Assembly (NCBI GenBank): GCA_947493495.1
Contig: CANLRN010000002.1
Location: forward strand, 62,001-126,000
Source of the DNA: an uncultured Aquimarina sp.
GTDB taxonomy: Bacteria > Bacteroidota > Bacteroidia > Flavobacteriales > Flavobacteriaceae
DNA length: 64,000 nt
Direction: 5' to 3'
The stretch's first letter is position 1. The number at the start of each line of letters is the position of its first letter. A program made the translations under genes and the position numbers. The notes under the pieces are model-generated. The model ran no database searches. It was not told the DNA's origin and saw only the letters and a program-made list of their open reading frames with translations. Below are positions 17,857 through 27,792 of the stretch, piece after piece.

Positions 17857-20800
17857 ATGTACTTGAATATGAACAATAATAACAAGTCTATAGTAATAAT
17901 TATTGCTTTTTTATTGAGCTCTTGTGCAACATACACTCCTAGATATTTAGACGATAATTTCTCTAAATCATTACCAGAAAAAGAAATAGAAAAAAGCTTT
18001 TATTTGATAGGAGATGCAGGTAATTCATCTCTTAATAAGAGTTCAGTAGGTTTAGAAATTCTAGAAGAAATAATTAATGAAGAAAAAACAAAAAACGATT
18101 ATTTGCTATATCTAGGTGATAATATCTATCCAGAAGGGATGCCCAAAAAAAAATCATCAAAAAGGCCATTAGCAGAACATAGAATCGATGTGCAGATAGA
18201 AACAGCAAGAAAATTTAAAGGAAAAGCGATTTTTATCCCAGGGAATCACGACTGGTATGCTAGTGGACTAAAAGGATTAAAAAGACAAGAGAAATATGTA
18301 AAGACTAAATTAAAGCATAAAAATTCTTTTTTACCAGTGAAAGGATGCCCTATAAAAAGTATAAAAATTAGTGATCAAATACAGTTAATTATTCTTGATA
18401 CGCAGTGGTATTTGGCCAATTGGAACAAACATCCTACAATAAATGATGATTGTGATATCAAGACAAGAGATCATTTTTTTACTGAAATACAAGGAGAGTT
18501 TAAAAAATATGCAGACAAGACATTATTAGTAGCGATGCATCACCCTATGTACACTAATGGTATCCATGGCGGGAAACATAGTGTTAAGAATCACATATTT
18601 CCTACCAAATCAAAAATTCCATTACCCATTATAGGGTCTTTAATTACACAAATTCGTTCTCAAGGAGGAGTAACACGCCAAGATAGATATAACAAACAAT
18701 ATAATAAGCTGATGAAACGCTTATCAACAATAGCACGAGATCATGATCGTATTATTTTTGCATCAGGACATGAACACTCATTACAGTATATTGATAATGA
18801 TGGGTTAAAACAAATTGTATCAGGGTCAGGCTCTAAAGTCTCTGCGGCATCACTAGGAAATGATGGCTTATTTTCTTATCCAGGTCAAGGGATCGCTGTT
18901 TTAGACGTATATACAGATGGTTCATCTAATGTTCGTTTTTATGGAAAAGAAAATGACAAAGTTACATTGGTATACCAAAAAGAAATACATAGTATACCAG
19001 AAGAATATCCAGTGCAGTCATTAAAAAATATGTTCAATAAACAATATGCGTCAGCTATCTATAAAGAAAGTGAAACAAAAAAATCTAACTTTTATAAATT
19101 CTTATGGGGAGATCATTATAGAGATGTATATAGTACGGTTATAAAAGCCCCTGTTGCTACGCTAGATACTTTGATGGGAGGGTTTTCGATAGAAAGACAA
19201 GGAGGAGGTCAGGTTACTAGATCATTACGATTAATCGATAATAAAGGAAAACGATACAGCCTTAGAGCCATGCGCAAGAGTGTCACTCAATTTCTGCAAA
19301 AAGGAGCTTTTAAGGATACCTATCTAGAAGATAGTTTTGACGATACTTTTACCGAAAAACTATTAACAGATTTTTATACCTCTAGCTATCCTTACGCATT
19401 TTTGGCAGTTGGTGATCTGGCAGATGCTATTGGGGTATATCATGCAAATCCAAAATTGTATTATGTCCCAAAACACCTAGCATTAGGCAATTATAATAAA
19501 ACATTTGGGGATGAGCTATATTTCCTCGAAGAGCGACCAGGAAAAGAACATAAAGACCAATTATCATTTGGTAAGCCAGATGATATAGAGGGTACAGGTG
19601 ATGTGTTAAAAAATATAAGAAAAGACGAAAAATATCAAATAGACGAGCCTCACTATATTCGTACTAGGCTATTTGATATGATTCTTGGAGATTGGGATAG
19701 GCATGAAGATCAGTGGAGATGGTCTAGGTTTGATAAAGAAGGAAGTAGCATATACCGACCAATACCCAAAGATAGAGATCAGGTATTTTGTAATTATGAT
19801 GGTAGCTTAATGGATGTAATGAAGCTGATAATACCTGTTACACGAAAATTTGGAGTGTATAGTGGAAAACAGAAAAATATAAGATGGATTAATGAAGCCG
19901 GAATACGGTTAGATCGAACATTTGCTCAAAAATCAGGGAAAAATGTTTGGCTGGAGCAAGCAAGATATATCAAAGAAAACCTTACCGATCATGCTATCGA
20001 TATTGCTTTTAGGAATATACCTAGCGAGTTACAAGACGAAACTGTAGAATATATCAAAGCATCTCTACGCACGCGTAGAGATAGTATACTAGATATCGCT
20101 AATGCATACTATATATATTTGTCTAAACAAATTATTATAAAAGGAACTGATAAAGATGATTTTTTTCTAGTAGAGAGGTCTGATAATGAAACGACCATCT
20201 CGATATCAAGAATAATAGATAAAAAACCACAGAAACCATATTACAACAGATCCATTTCTTCTACTGAAACCAAAGAAATATGGATTTATGGATTAGATGA
20301 TGATGATGAATTCGAACTAAAGGGGAAAGGAAAAAACCCTATTTCGATACGGATTATAGGCGGACAAAATAATGATACATATACCATAGAAAATGGAAAA
20401 AAAATACGTGTATACGACCACGCATCCAAACCAAATACGATTAAGAAAAAAACAGGGGCTAAATTTATTTTTACTGATACCTATAACTACAATGTATATG
20501 ATCCTAAAAAACATATTAGTAAGATAAATACAATTACTCCTTTAATTGGTTTTAACCCAGATGATGGTTTAAATATTAATATTACAAATGCGTATATAGT
20601 AAAAGGTTTTAATACGATACCATACCAAAGCAAACATATGTTAAGAGCAGCATATTACTTTGCTACGAATGGATATGATATGTCTTACAATGGAGAATTT
20701 GTACATGCTATCGGTAATTGGAATTTATCGATCGGAGCCAAGTATACAAGCGAAAATTTCGCACAGAATTTTTTCGGTTTTGGCAATAATTCGATAAATC

Positions 20801-21582
20801 CAGATGCTGTTTTTGGGTTAGAGTACAATAGGGTAAAGACTAGTATATGGGGATTGCACTTGGGAGTTGTAAAAAGAGGCCTGTTGGGGAGCGAACTTAC
20901 TATCACAGGTTCTTATGAAGGGATTGAAGTACAAGATTCTCAAGGGCGCTATATTACTTCTGGATTGCCAGAATTAGCATTCGTATCTTCTGATTCAGAT
21001 TTTTTTGATAGAAAGTTTTTTGCAGGAATAGATATTAACTATGAATACAAAAATTATGATAACCCAATAAACCCTACAAGAGGAATGCTATTTCAATTGC
21101 AAGGAGGGACTATAACTAATATAGCTGCTACTGATGATGTATATGGATACATATATCCTAGAATTGGTTTTTATAATGCATTGACAAAAAATAGAAAATT
21201 AGTATTAAAAACAGATGTTCAGACAAAATTTATTGTAGGAAATGGATATGAGTTTTACCAAGCTGCCACATTAGGAGGAGCCAATAGTTTAAGAGGATAT
21301 AGAGAAGAACGATTTACAGGAGAACAGGCAGTAGCTTTTAGTACAGATCTACGGTATAGTTTTAATAGATTTAAAACAGGATTGTTACCGCTACAATTAG
21401 GTGTCTATGGAGGCTATGATTATGGAAGAGTATGGTTTAGTGGAGAAGATTCTAATATGTGGCATGACTCTTTTGGAGGCGGTGTATGGATTAATGCTAT
21501 AGATGCCATGGCTGGTCAGTTAGGGCTGTTTAGAAGTGATGATGGAGTACGTTTTACCTTTGGTTTAGGTCTAAGTATTTAG
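17857..21582 (+). CDS. metallophosphatase / kinase-like / Omp85-barrel fusion lipoprotein
   Basis: This 1241-residue protein has a lipoprotein signal ending LLSSC. Residues about 45-345 are a calcineurin-like metallophosphoesterase: GDAGN, YLGDNIYPEG, GNHDW (129-133), MHHP, and GHEHS with H305 and H307. Residues about 440-760 hold a region with LFDMILGDWDRHEDQWRW (D612, D614, R615, H616) and IPKDRDQVF (D639, D641). These resemble catalytic segments of atypical kinases of the FAM20/CotH/HipA type (inference). A beta-rich linker follows, then a C-terminal surface-antigen (Omp85) barrel (about 890-1241) with GGANSLRGYREERFTG. The barrel should sit in the outer membrane. Starts at 17853 (another frame), 17857 or 17869 are close; only 40 bp separate it from the divergent HD gene. 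Confidence 0.85.
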   Translation: MYLNMNNNNKSIVIIIAFLLSSCATYTPRYLDDNFSKSLPEKEIEKSFYLIGDAGNSSLNKSSVGLEILEEIINEEKTKNDYLLYLGDNIYPEGMPKKKSSKRPLAEHRIDVQIETARKFKGKAIFIPGNHDWYASGLKGLKRQEKYVKTKLKHKNSFLPVKGCPIKSIKISDQIQLIILDTQWYLANWNKHPTINDDCDIKTRDHFFTEIQGEFKKYADKTLLVAMHHPMYTNGIHGGKHSVKNHIFPTKSKIPLPIIGSLITQIRSQGGVTRQDRYNKQYNKLMKRLSTIARDHDRIIFASGHEHSLQYIDNDGLKQIVSGSGSKVSAASLGNDGLFSYPGQGIAVLDVYTDGSSNVRFYGKENDKVTLVYQKEIHSIPEEYPVQSLKNMFNKQYASAIYKESETKKSNFYKFLWGDHYRDVYSTVIKAPVATLDTLMGGFSIERQGGGQVTRSLRLIDNKGKRYSLRAMRKSVTQFLQKGAFKDTYLEDSFDDTFTEKLLTDFYTSSYPYAFLAVGDLADAIGVYHANPKLYYVPKHLALGNYNKTFGDELYFLEERPGKEHKDQLSFGKPDDIEGTGDVLKNIRKDEKYQIDEPHYIRTRLFDMILGDWDRHEDQWRWSRFDKEGSSIYRPIPKDRDQVFCNYDGSLMDVMKLIIPVTRKFGVYSGKQKNIRWINEAGIRLDRTFAQKSGKNVWLEQARYIKENLTDHAIDIAFRNIPSELQDETVEYIKASLRTRRDSILDIANAYYIYLSKQIIIKGTDKDDFFLVERSDNETTISISRIIDKKPQKPYYNRSISSTETKEIWIYGLDDDDEFELKGKGKNPISIRIIGGQNNDTYTIENGKKIRVYDHASKPNTIKKKTGAKFIFTDTYNYNVYDPKKHISKINTITPLIGFNPDDGLNINITNAYIVKGFNTIPYQSKHMLRAAYYFATNGYDMSYNGEFVHAIGNWNLSIGAKYTSENFAQNFFGFGNNSINPDAVFGLEYNRVKTSIWGLHLGVVKRGLLGSELTITGSYEGIEVQDSQGRYITSGLPELAFVSSDSDFFDRKFFAGIDINYEYKNYDNPINPTRGMLFQLQGGTITNIAATDDVYGYIYPRIGFYNALTKNRKLVLKTDVQTKFIVGNGYEFYQAATLGGANSLRGYREERFTGEQAVAFSTDLRYSFNRFKTGLLPLQLGVYGGYDYGRVWFSGEDSNMWHDSFGGGVWINAIDAMAGQLGLFRSDDGVRFTFGLGLSI

Positions 21583-21636
21583 GATGATATCTATAAAGTT
21601 TTTTAAATATATTCAAGAATTTGCTTAAAAATATAA

Positions 21637-22185
21637 ATGTTTAGTTTACATACCAATCGATTAACACTACATCAAGTTCAAGAATCTGATATAGAAGATA
21701 TCCATATGTTATTATCTATACCAGCAGTAGATCAATATAATGCATTAGGAATACCTACTAATATAGAAGTCACACAAGTATATCTAGATGAATGGATAGA
21801 AAACCTAAAAATGAGACAAGAATTTGTATTTTCTATCAGGGAGAAGCAAGAAAATAATTTCATAGGTTTATTTTCATTAAGAATAGGAACATCTAAGTAT
21901 AAAATAGGAACTATCTGGTATAAATTGCATCCTAAGTATTGGTCACAAGGATATGCTACTGAGGCTGCTTATAAGGTGTTACAGTTTGGTTTTGAGAATA
22001 TGAATTTGCATAGGATAGAAGCAGGTTGTGCTATTGATAATATTGGATCTATACGTGTTTTAGAAAAAATTGGAATGCAACGTGAAGGCTGCAAGCGAAA
22101 AATATTACCATTATTATCAGGTTGGTCAGATGCTTACCAATATGCTATGCTAGAAAAAGAATGGGAGGTTTCAATAAATAGATAA
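21637..22185 (+). CDS. GNAT acetyltransferase, RimJ/RimL-like
   Basis: This 182-residue acetyl-CoA-dependent N-acetyltransferase has the usual order of motifs: RLTLHQVQESDIEDI at the N-terminus, IGTIWYKLHPKYWSQGYATEA (the acetyl-CoA binding loop), then HRIEAGCAIDNIGSIRVLEKIGM. The last segment is typical of RimJ/RimL-like enzymes acting on protein or small-molecule amines. The substrate cannot be told. It follows the phosphatase-barrel gene by 54 bp and is convergent with the next gene, with only 5 bp between stops. Confidence 0.9.
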   Translation: MFSLHTNRLTLHQVQESDIEDIHMLLSIPAVDQYNALGIPTNIEVTQVYLDEWIENLKMRQEFVFSIREKQENNFIGLFSLRIGTSKYKIGTIWYKLHPKYWSQGYATEAAYKVLQFGFENMNLHRIEAGCAIDNIGSIRVLEKIGMQREGCKRKILPLLSGWSDAYQYAMLEKEWEVSINR

Positions 22186-22190
22186 AAAGC

Positions 22191-23051
22191 TTATGGTAAT
22201 TTATATTCATATAATTTTGCTTTTCTGGCATTTCTCTTTTCATCAACAATGCATAGGATAGTGTCATTTTTAAAAGCAATCCCTTCTTTCTGAGAGTAAT
22301 GATCAAGTGATAATTTGGTGATTTTACTATTAAAAAAATGATCTCCAGTGAAATCTTCTAACAAGAAAATTTTATCATAAGTAAGCAATGCAATTTTATT
22401 GCCCTTGTTATTGATTGCTGCTCCAGTAACAAAACAGTCGTGAGGATCATTACAGGTACTAAATGTATCTACAAGCCGCGCAATTTGTTTCCCCGGTTTT
22501 GCAAGTACTCGATACATTTTGGTGGTACCATCAAATTTAGAAGATCTGTTTTTTGTAAATAAGTAGAAGTTTCCTTTATAAAAAATAAAAGCTTCAATAT
22601 CATAGTTTCTGTTTTTTTTAGAAGGAGGAAACTTATTCTGATCCGATAATGTAATTTCTGTTTTTGTTGTTTGTATAGTAGAAGTTGTAATTCCTGATAC
22701 GGTATAAATAGCCAAATCTTTTCTATCATTAAAATTATTCCCAAAATCTCCTATGTATAGATTTCCTTGTTGATCATAAGTGATATCTTCCCAATCTATA
22801 TTTGTAGCATCAGGAACTTTAATTGCATCCACAATTTTTCCAGTAGTACTCAGTTTATAGACTGTTGGCGTATTCCCTGAGTCATTTATAGCAAATAGCT
22901 GATCAGTGGTTGTCAGCATTGTGATTCCAGAAACTTCATTAAGTGTGTCGGAAAGTGTATTGATAGTAATGAGATCCGTATCCATTTGCTTTTGACAAGC
23001 ACTGATACTATTTGAAATAATGAATAAATAAAGGATTCTATATAACATCAA
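22191..23051 (-). CDS. beta-propeller-like lipoprotein of unknown function
   Basis: This 286-residue protein starts with a signal ending SISAC. It then has blades of the kind LNEVSGITMLTTTDQLFAINDSGN, WEDITYDQQGNLYIGDFGNN and NYDIEAFIFYKGNFYLFTKN. The spaced Asp/Gly turns and repeated hydrophobic strands suggest a five- or six-bladed propeller, similar to SdiA-regulated or esterase-like propellers. No enzyme motif is clear. It lies 9 bp after the Nudix gene in the same orientation, so the two are probably cotranscribed. Confidence 0.7.
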   Translation of the reverse strand: MMLYRILYLFIISNSISACQKQMDTDLITINTLSDTLNEVSGITMLTTTDQLFAINDSGNTPTVYKLSTTGKIVDAIKVPDATNIDWEDITYDQQGNLYIGDFGNNFNDRKDLAIYTVSGITTSTIQTTKTEITLSDQNKFPPSKKNRNYDIEAFIFYKGNFYLFTKNRSSKFDGTTKMYRVLAKPGKQIARLVDTFSTCNDPHDCFVTGAAINNKGNKIALLTYDKIFLLEDFTGDHFFNSKITKLSLDHYSQKEGIAFKNDTILCIVDEKRNARKAKLYEYKLP

Positions 23052-23060
23052 TAAAGGGTA

Positions 23061-23615
23061 TCACGAAAATCTTTTGAGAATGTTCTCGATAATAAAGGTA
23101 TAATATTCTGTGTCATGTGGCACATAATTCTGTTTTTTTTTATGGAATAGTACTTCTTCTCGAAACGTCTTAAAATCTATAAATTTAAGATCAGAGACTT
23201 CTTCTTTCTGTAACCTGAAATTTGTTGGTTTTATGTGTAGCTTAGATAGATAAATATAGTGTAATTCATTATCAAACAAATCTGGTTTTGGTTTTTTTTC
23301 TGCACGGTAAGTTCCAATAAACTCTAGATCATTTTTTGTAATAGAGAGTCCTATTTCTTCTTCAATTTCTCGTATGGCACAATCTTCAGGTTTTTCTCCA
23401 GTGCCAACATGTCCTGCAACAGATATATCCCATAATTCGGGATAGGTATCTTTATCTTTTGCTCTTTTTTGCAGCAACAGTTCAGCCTCGTTTGTATATA
23501 GCCAAATGTGCACACTAGCATGAAAAAGACCAAGTCTATGTGCTTCTGATTTAAGAGAGAACTCTCCTGTGGGAGTTCCATCTTTTGATAAGATATCTAT
23601 CAGTTCGTCTGCCAT
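23061..23615 (-). CDS. Nudix hydrolase, IPP-isomerase-like subgroup
   Basis: This 184-residue protein has a Nudix box starting at GHVGTGEKPED and continuing CAIREIEEEIGL, which satisfies GX5EX7REUXEEXGU. The region around it (HRLGLFHASVHIWLYT, LLLQKRAKDKDTYPELWDISVAGH) is typical of the subgroup annotated as isopentenyl-diphosphate isomerase-like or YfcD-like hydrolases. It likely hydrolyses a nucleoside diphosphate derivative; the substrate is unknown. First gene of a two-gene leftward unit. Confidence 0.9.
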   Translation of the reverse strand: MADELIDILSKDGTPTGEFSLKSEAHRLGLFHASVHIWLYTNEAELLLQKRAKDKDTYPELWDISVAGHVGTGEKPEDCAIREIEEEIGLSITKNDLEFIGTYRAEKKPKPDLFDNELHYIYLSKLHIKPTNFRLQKEEVSDLKFIDFKTFREEVLFHKKKQNYVPHDTEYYTFIIENILKRFS

Positions 23616-23629
23616 TATAGTTACTTAAT

Positions 23630-23685
23630 ATTGAAGTGGTTAAAACTTTTTTCATTTAAATCAAAAAAGTTTAAACCACTTCAAT
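23630..23685. repeat. 56-bp near-perfect palindrome, short form without TAGCTA core (element C)
   Basis: The element begins ATTGAAGTGGTT and ends AACCACTTCAAT. Only a few mismatched pairs occur over the whole length, and the centre is ATTTAAAT. One arm (36 of 38 bases by eye) recurs at 43124-43161. It sits between the divergent Nudix and DUF4212 genes. Confidence 0.85.
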
Positions 23686-23771
23686 TTATGATTTTATAAT
23701 TTAAAGTCTCAAAAGAGTATTTTTAATTCTTTGTAAAGTAATATATTTATCAGAATAAATAATTTGTCAGC

Positions 23772-24065
23772 ATGTCGAGTCAAGATAATAAAGCTAAAGC
23801 ATATTGGAAAGAAAATATAAGATATCTTATACTATTACTGTCCATCTGGTTTTTGGTTTCTTATGGAGCAGGAATTTTGTGGAAAGAAACATTAGATCAT
23901 ATTAGGGTTGGAGGATTTAAGCTTGGTTTTTGGTTTGCCCAACAAGGTTCAATATACGTTTTCGTGATACTCATTTTTATATATGTTAGACTCATGAATA
24001 GATTAGATAAAAAATATGGGTATGATGATGCTACTGAAGATGATAAAAAAAACGATAGCAAATGA
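23772..24065 (+). CDS. DUF4212 small subunit of a sodium:solute symporter
   Basis: This 97-residue protein has two membrane helices (about residues 14-35 and 52-75). It carries the family marks YWKENIRYL and FWFAQQGSIYVFVILIFIYV. DUF4212 proteins are almost always encoded just upstream of an acetate-type sodium:solute symporter. Here the stop overlaps the symporter start by 4 bp (ATGA). It starts the acetate operon. Its exact role in the transporter is unknown. Confidence 0.93.
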   Translation: MSSQDNKAKAYWKENIRYLILLLSIWFLVSYGAGILWKETLDHIRVGGFKLGFWFAQQGSIYVFVILIFIYVRLMNRLDKKYGYDDATEDDKKNDSK

Positions 24066-25852
24066 GTGTACAGCTTTGGACATATATATTGGTCGGAATC
24101 ACATTTGCACTTTATATTGGGATTGCTATCTGGTCGAGAGCTGGATCGACAAAAGAGTTTTATGTAGCTGGAGGAGGAGTTTCTCCCTTAGCTAATGGGA
24201 TGGCTACTGCAGCAGATTGGATGAGTGCAGCTTCTTTTATCTCTATGGCAGGAATCATTGCATTTGATGGATATGATGGAGCAGTGTATTTGATGGGATG
24301 GACAGGAGGGTATGTCTTATTAGCGTTATTGCTAGCGCCATATCTCCGGAAATTCGGAAAATTTACAGTCCCCGATTTTATAGGAGATCGATATTATTCT
24401 AAAACCGCCAGATCAGTGGCAGTATTTTGTGCATTATTAGTTTCATTTACCTATGTAGCTGGACAAATGCGAGGCGTAGGCATTGTGTTTTCTAGATTTT
24501 TAGAAGTAGACATCAATACCGGTGTGATCATAGGGATGGTCATCGTACTTTTTTATGCCGTTCTCGGTGGTATGAAAGGGATTACATATACACAGGTAGC
24601 TCAATATTGTGTATTGATTTTTGCATTTATGGTTCCTGCAATATTTATTTCGATACAGATGACAGGCAACCCAATTCCTCAATTAGGATTCGGAAGTACA
24701 ATTACAGATGGATCAGAGATGTATTTGTTAGATAAATTAGATGGATTAAGTACTGAGTTAGGACTTACTATATATACAGATGGCTCTAAATCTATGTTAG
24801 ATATTTTTACTATCACCCTAGCTTTGATGGTTGGTACTGCAGGTTTACCTCACGTGATTGTACGATTTTTTACAGTAAAACGAGTACGAGATGCTCGGAA
24901 ATCTGCTGGATATGCTTTGTTATTAATAGCCATATTATATACGACTGCCCCTGCAATAGCCGTTTTTGCAAAAACAAATTTAATAACTTCTGTACAGCAC
25001 AAAAAATATGAAGAACTTCCTGAGTGGTTTAAGAATTGGGAAGAAACAGCACTACTCGGATGGATCGATAAGAATGAGGATGGTAAGATACAATATGGCC
25101 CGGGTCAGGCTGTAATTGGCAATAAAAATAAGCCGATTTTCAATAATCAGAAGCGAGGTCAATATGGACAAAGAGTAATCACTAATGTAAATACAACTAC
25201 AAAAAATGAATTGTTTGTAGATAGAGATATTATGGTATTGGCTAATCCAGAAATTGCAAAACTACCCAATTGGGTGATTGCTCTGGTAGCAGCAGGAGGA
25301 TTAGCAGCAGCATTATCTACTGCGGCAGGTTTATTATTAGTCATATCCTCATCAGTATCTCACGACTTGATCAAAAAAATTATAAAGCCTACTATTTCTG
25401 AAAAAGGAGAGTTGCTTGCTGCACGTTTGTCTGCTGTAGCTGCTGTATGTGTAGCTGGATATTTCGGAATCCACCCACCAGGGTTTGTAGCAGCAGTAGT
25501 TGCATTGGCTTTTGGATTAGCAGCAGCATCATTTTTTCCAGCCATTGTGTTAGGAATTTTTTATAAGAGAATGAATAAAGAAGGTGCTATATCTGGCATG
25601 CTAGTAGGTATTATATGTATGCTTTTATACATGATAAAATATAAATTAGGTTGGTTTGATCAGACTGTCCCTTCTGCAGACCAATGGTGGTTTGGGATTT
25701 CCCCAGAGGGCTTTGGAGCTATAGCTATGTTGATTAACTTTGTAGTATCTATAGTGGTATGTAAATACACTGCAAAACCCCCAGAGGAAGTACAGCAGAT
25801 CGTAGAGAATATAAGAATACCAAATAATGCAGGACAATCATTGAAACACTAG
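24062..25852 (+). CDS. sodium:solute symporter (acetate-type, VC_2705 subfamily)
   Basis: This 596-residue inner-membrane transporter has about 12-13 predicted helices. Family marks are TKEFYVAGGGVSPLANGMA, the helix with AADWMSAASFISMAG, and GTAGLPHVIVRFFTVK. A soluble insert at about residues 310-400 includes DKNEDGKIQYGPG, an EF-hand-like stretch. The genetic link to acs directly downstream (33 bp) and to DUF4212 upstream points to sodium-coupled acetate or short-chain carboxylate uptake. Family is sure; substrate is inferred from context. Confidence 0.93.
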   Translation: MSVQLWTYILVGITFALYIGIAIWSRAGSTKEFYVAGGGVSPLANGMATAADWMSAASFISMAGIIAFDGYDGAVYLMGWTGGYVLLALLLAPYLRKFGKFTVPDFIGDRYYSKTARSVAVFCALLVSFTYVAGQMRGVGIVFSRFLEVDINTGVIIGMVIVLFYAVLGGMKGITYTQVAQYCVLIFAFMVPAIFISIQMTGNPIPQLGFGSTITDGSEMYLLDKLDGLSTELGLTIYTDGSKSMLDIFTITLALMVGTAGLPHVIVRFFTVKRVRDARKSAGYALLLIAILYTTAPAIAVFAKTNLITSVQHKKYEELPEWFKNWEETALLGWIDKNEDGKIQYGPGQAVIGNKNKPIFNNQKRGQYGQRVITNVNTTTKNELFVDRDIMVLANPEIAKLPNWVIALVAAGGLAAALSTAAGLLLVISSSVSHDLIKKIIKPTISEKGELLAARLSAVAAVCVAGYFGIHPPGFVAAVVALAFGLAAASFFPAIVLGIFYKRMNKEGAISGMLVGIICMLLYMIKYKLGWFDQTVPSADQWWFGISPEGFGAIAMLINFVVSIVVCKYTAKPPEEVQQIVENIRIPNNAGQSLKH

Positions 25853-25884
25853 CTTTTTGATACAATAACACATAAATCACTTTA

Positions 25885-27792
25885 ATGAGTAATTACCATA
25901 TAAAACATCTCGAAGAATATTTTCAAGTATACCGTAAGTCTGTTCGAGACCCAGAACTTTTCTGGGAGGAGATAGCAGAAGAACATTTTTTGTGGAGAAA
26001 GAAATGGGAAAAGGTATTAGAATGGGATTTTAATATCCCGGAGGTAACTTGGTTCAAAGGAGCAAAACTTAATATTACAGAGAATTGCATAGATAGACAT
26101 TTATATGTTCGAGGCGATAAGACAGCGATACTTTTTGAGCCTAACAATCCAAATGAAAAAGCAGAACATATCACCTATAATCAGTTACATCAACGTGTAT
26201 GTAAATTCGCAAATGTTTTGAAGGATAAGGGAATCAAAAAAGGAGATAGAGTATGTATATATCTTCCTATGATTCCAGAATTGGCAATATCGGTATTAGC
26301 TTGTGCCAGAATTGGAGCAGTTCATTCTGTAGTATTTGCAGGTTTTTCTTCGACAGCATTAGCTACTAGGATTAATGACTGTGATGCAAAAATGATCATC
26401 ACCTCTGATGGCTCTTTTCGTGGACAAAAAACGATTGACCTTAAAAGTATAGTAGACGAAGCATTAGAACAATGCCCAGGTGTAGCAACCTCTCTAGTGG
26501 TAAAAAGAATAAATTCTGATGTAGAGATGAAATCTGGCAGAGATCTATGGCTTCAATCGCTATTAGATACAGCCAATAGTGATTGTGCTCCAGAGATTAT
26601 GGATGCAGAAGATCCATTATTTATCTTGTATACTTCTGGATCTACAGGAAAACCAAAAGGAATGTTGCATACTACAGCTGGGTATATGATCTATACGGCT
26701 TACAGTTTTAAGAATGTTTTTCAGTATAAAGAAGAAGATGTGTATTGGTGTACTGCAGATATTGGCTGGATCACTGGGCATTCTTACATAGTATACGGAC
26801 CCTTGGCAAATGGTGCAACTACTGTGATGTTCGAAGGAGTTCCTTCATATCCTGATTTTGGTCGTTTTTGGGAAATCGTACAGAAACATAAAATTACACA
26901 ATTCTATACAGCACCTACCGCAATTAGAGCTCTGGCAAAAGAAAACCTAGAGTATGTGACTGCATATGATCTATCGAGTCTTAAAATATTAGGAACTGTA
27001 GGTGAACCGATAAATGAAGAAGCCTGGCATTGGTATAATGACCATGTAGGAGAGAAGAAATGTCCTATTGTAGATACCTGGTGGCAAACAGAAACGGGAG
27101 GGATTTTGATTTCTCCAATTCCTTTTGCTACTCCTACAAAACCCACATATGCTACCTTGCCCATGCCGGGAGTACAGCCCGTTTTAATGGATGAACAAGG
27201 AGTAGAGATAAAAGGGAATCAGGTAGAAGGGCGATTGTGTATTCAATTTCCGTGGCCTTCTATGGCTAGAACTATATGGGGAAACCATGATCGATATAGA
27301 GAAACTTATTTTTCTGCTTTTGCAAACACCTATTTTACAGGCGATGGCGCCCTGAGAGATGAGGTAGGATATTATAGGATTACGGGTAGAGTAGATGATG
27401 TTATTATTGTATCTGGACATAACTTAGGAACCGCACCTATCGAGGATGCAATTAATGAGCATCCTGCCGTGGCAGAGTCTGCCATTGTAGGTTTTCCTCA
27501 CGATATTAAAGGAAATGCATTATATGGCTACGTCATTCTTAAAGAAACAGGACAATCCAGAGATAGAAATAACCTGAGTAGAGAAATTAATCAACAAATA
27601 ACCGAAAGGATAGGCCCTATTGCCAAATTAGATAAGATCCAATTTGTACCAGGATTGCCTAAAACGAGAAGTGGTAAGATTATGCGTCGTATTTTGCGTA
27701 AAATAGCCTCAAAAGATACGTCTAGCCTTGGAGATACAAGTACTTTATTAAACCCCGAAGTTGTCGAACTTATTATAAATGAAGCCTTATAG
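25885..27792 (+). CDS. acs: acetyl-CoA synthetase (AMP-forming)
   Basis: This 635-residue ligase turns acetate, ATP and CoA into acetyl-CoA in the cytosol. Visible marks are the AMP-binding motif YTSGSTGKPKGM, the acetate/CoA segments DIGWITGHSYIVYGPL and WWQTETGG, the hinge region GRVDDVIIVSGHNLGT, and the C-terminal PKTRSGKIMRR with catalytic Lys598. That Lys is the residue usually inactivated by acetylation. Length is normal for Acs. It is the third gene of the DUF4212-symporter-acs operon, so uptake and activation are coordinated. Confidence 0.97.
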   Translation: MSNYHIKHLEEYFQVYRKSVRDPELFWEEIAEEHFLWRKKWEKVLEWDFNIPEVTWFKGAKLNITENCIDRHLYVRGDKTAILFEPNNPNEKAEHITYNQLHQRVCKFANVLKDKGIKKGDRVCIYLPMIPELAISVLACARIGAVHSVVFAGFSSTALATRINDCDAKMIITSDGSFRGQKTIDLKSIVDEALEQCPGVATSLVVKRINSDVEMKSGRDLWLQSLLDTANSDCAPEIMDAEDPLFILYTSGSTGKPKGMLHTTAGYMIYTAYSFKNVFQYKEEDVYWCTADIGWITGHSYIVYGPLANGATTVMFEGVPSYPDFGRFWEIVQKHKITQFYTAPTAIRALAKENLEYVTAYDLSSLKILGTVGEPINEEAWHWYNDHVGEKKCPIVDTWWQTETGGILISPIPFATPTKPTYATLPMPGVQPVLMDEQGVEIKGNQVEGRLCIQFPWPSMARTIWGNHDRYRETYFSAFANTYFTGDGALRDEVGYYRITGRVDDVIIVSGHNLGTAPIEDAINEHPAVAESAIVGFPHDIKGNALYGYVILKETGQSRDRNNLSREINQQITERIGPIAKLDKIQFVPGLPKTRSGKIMRRILRKIASKDTSSLGDTSTLLNPEVVELIINEAL

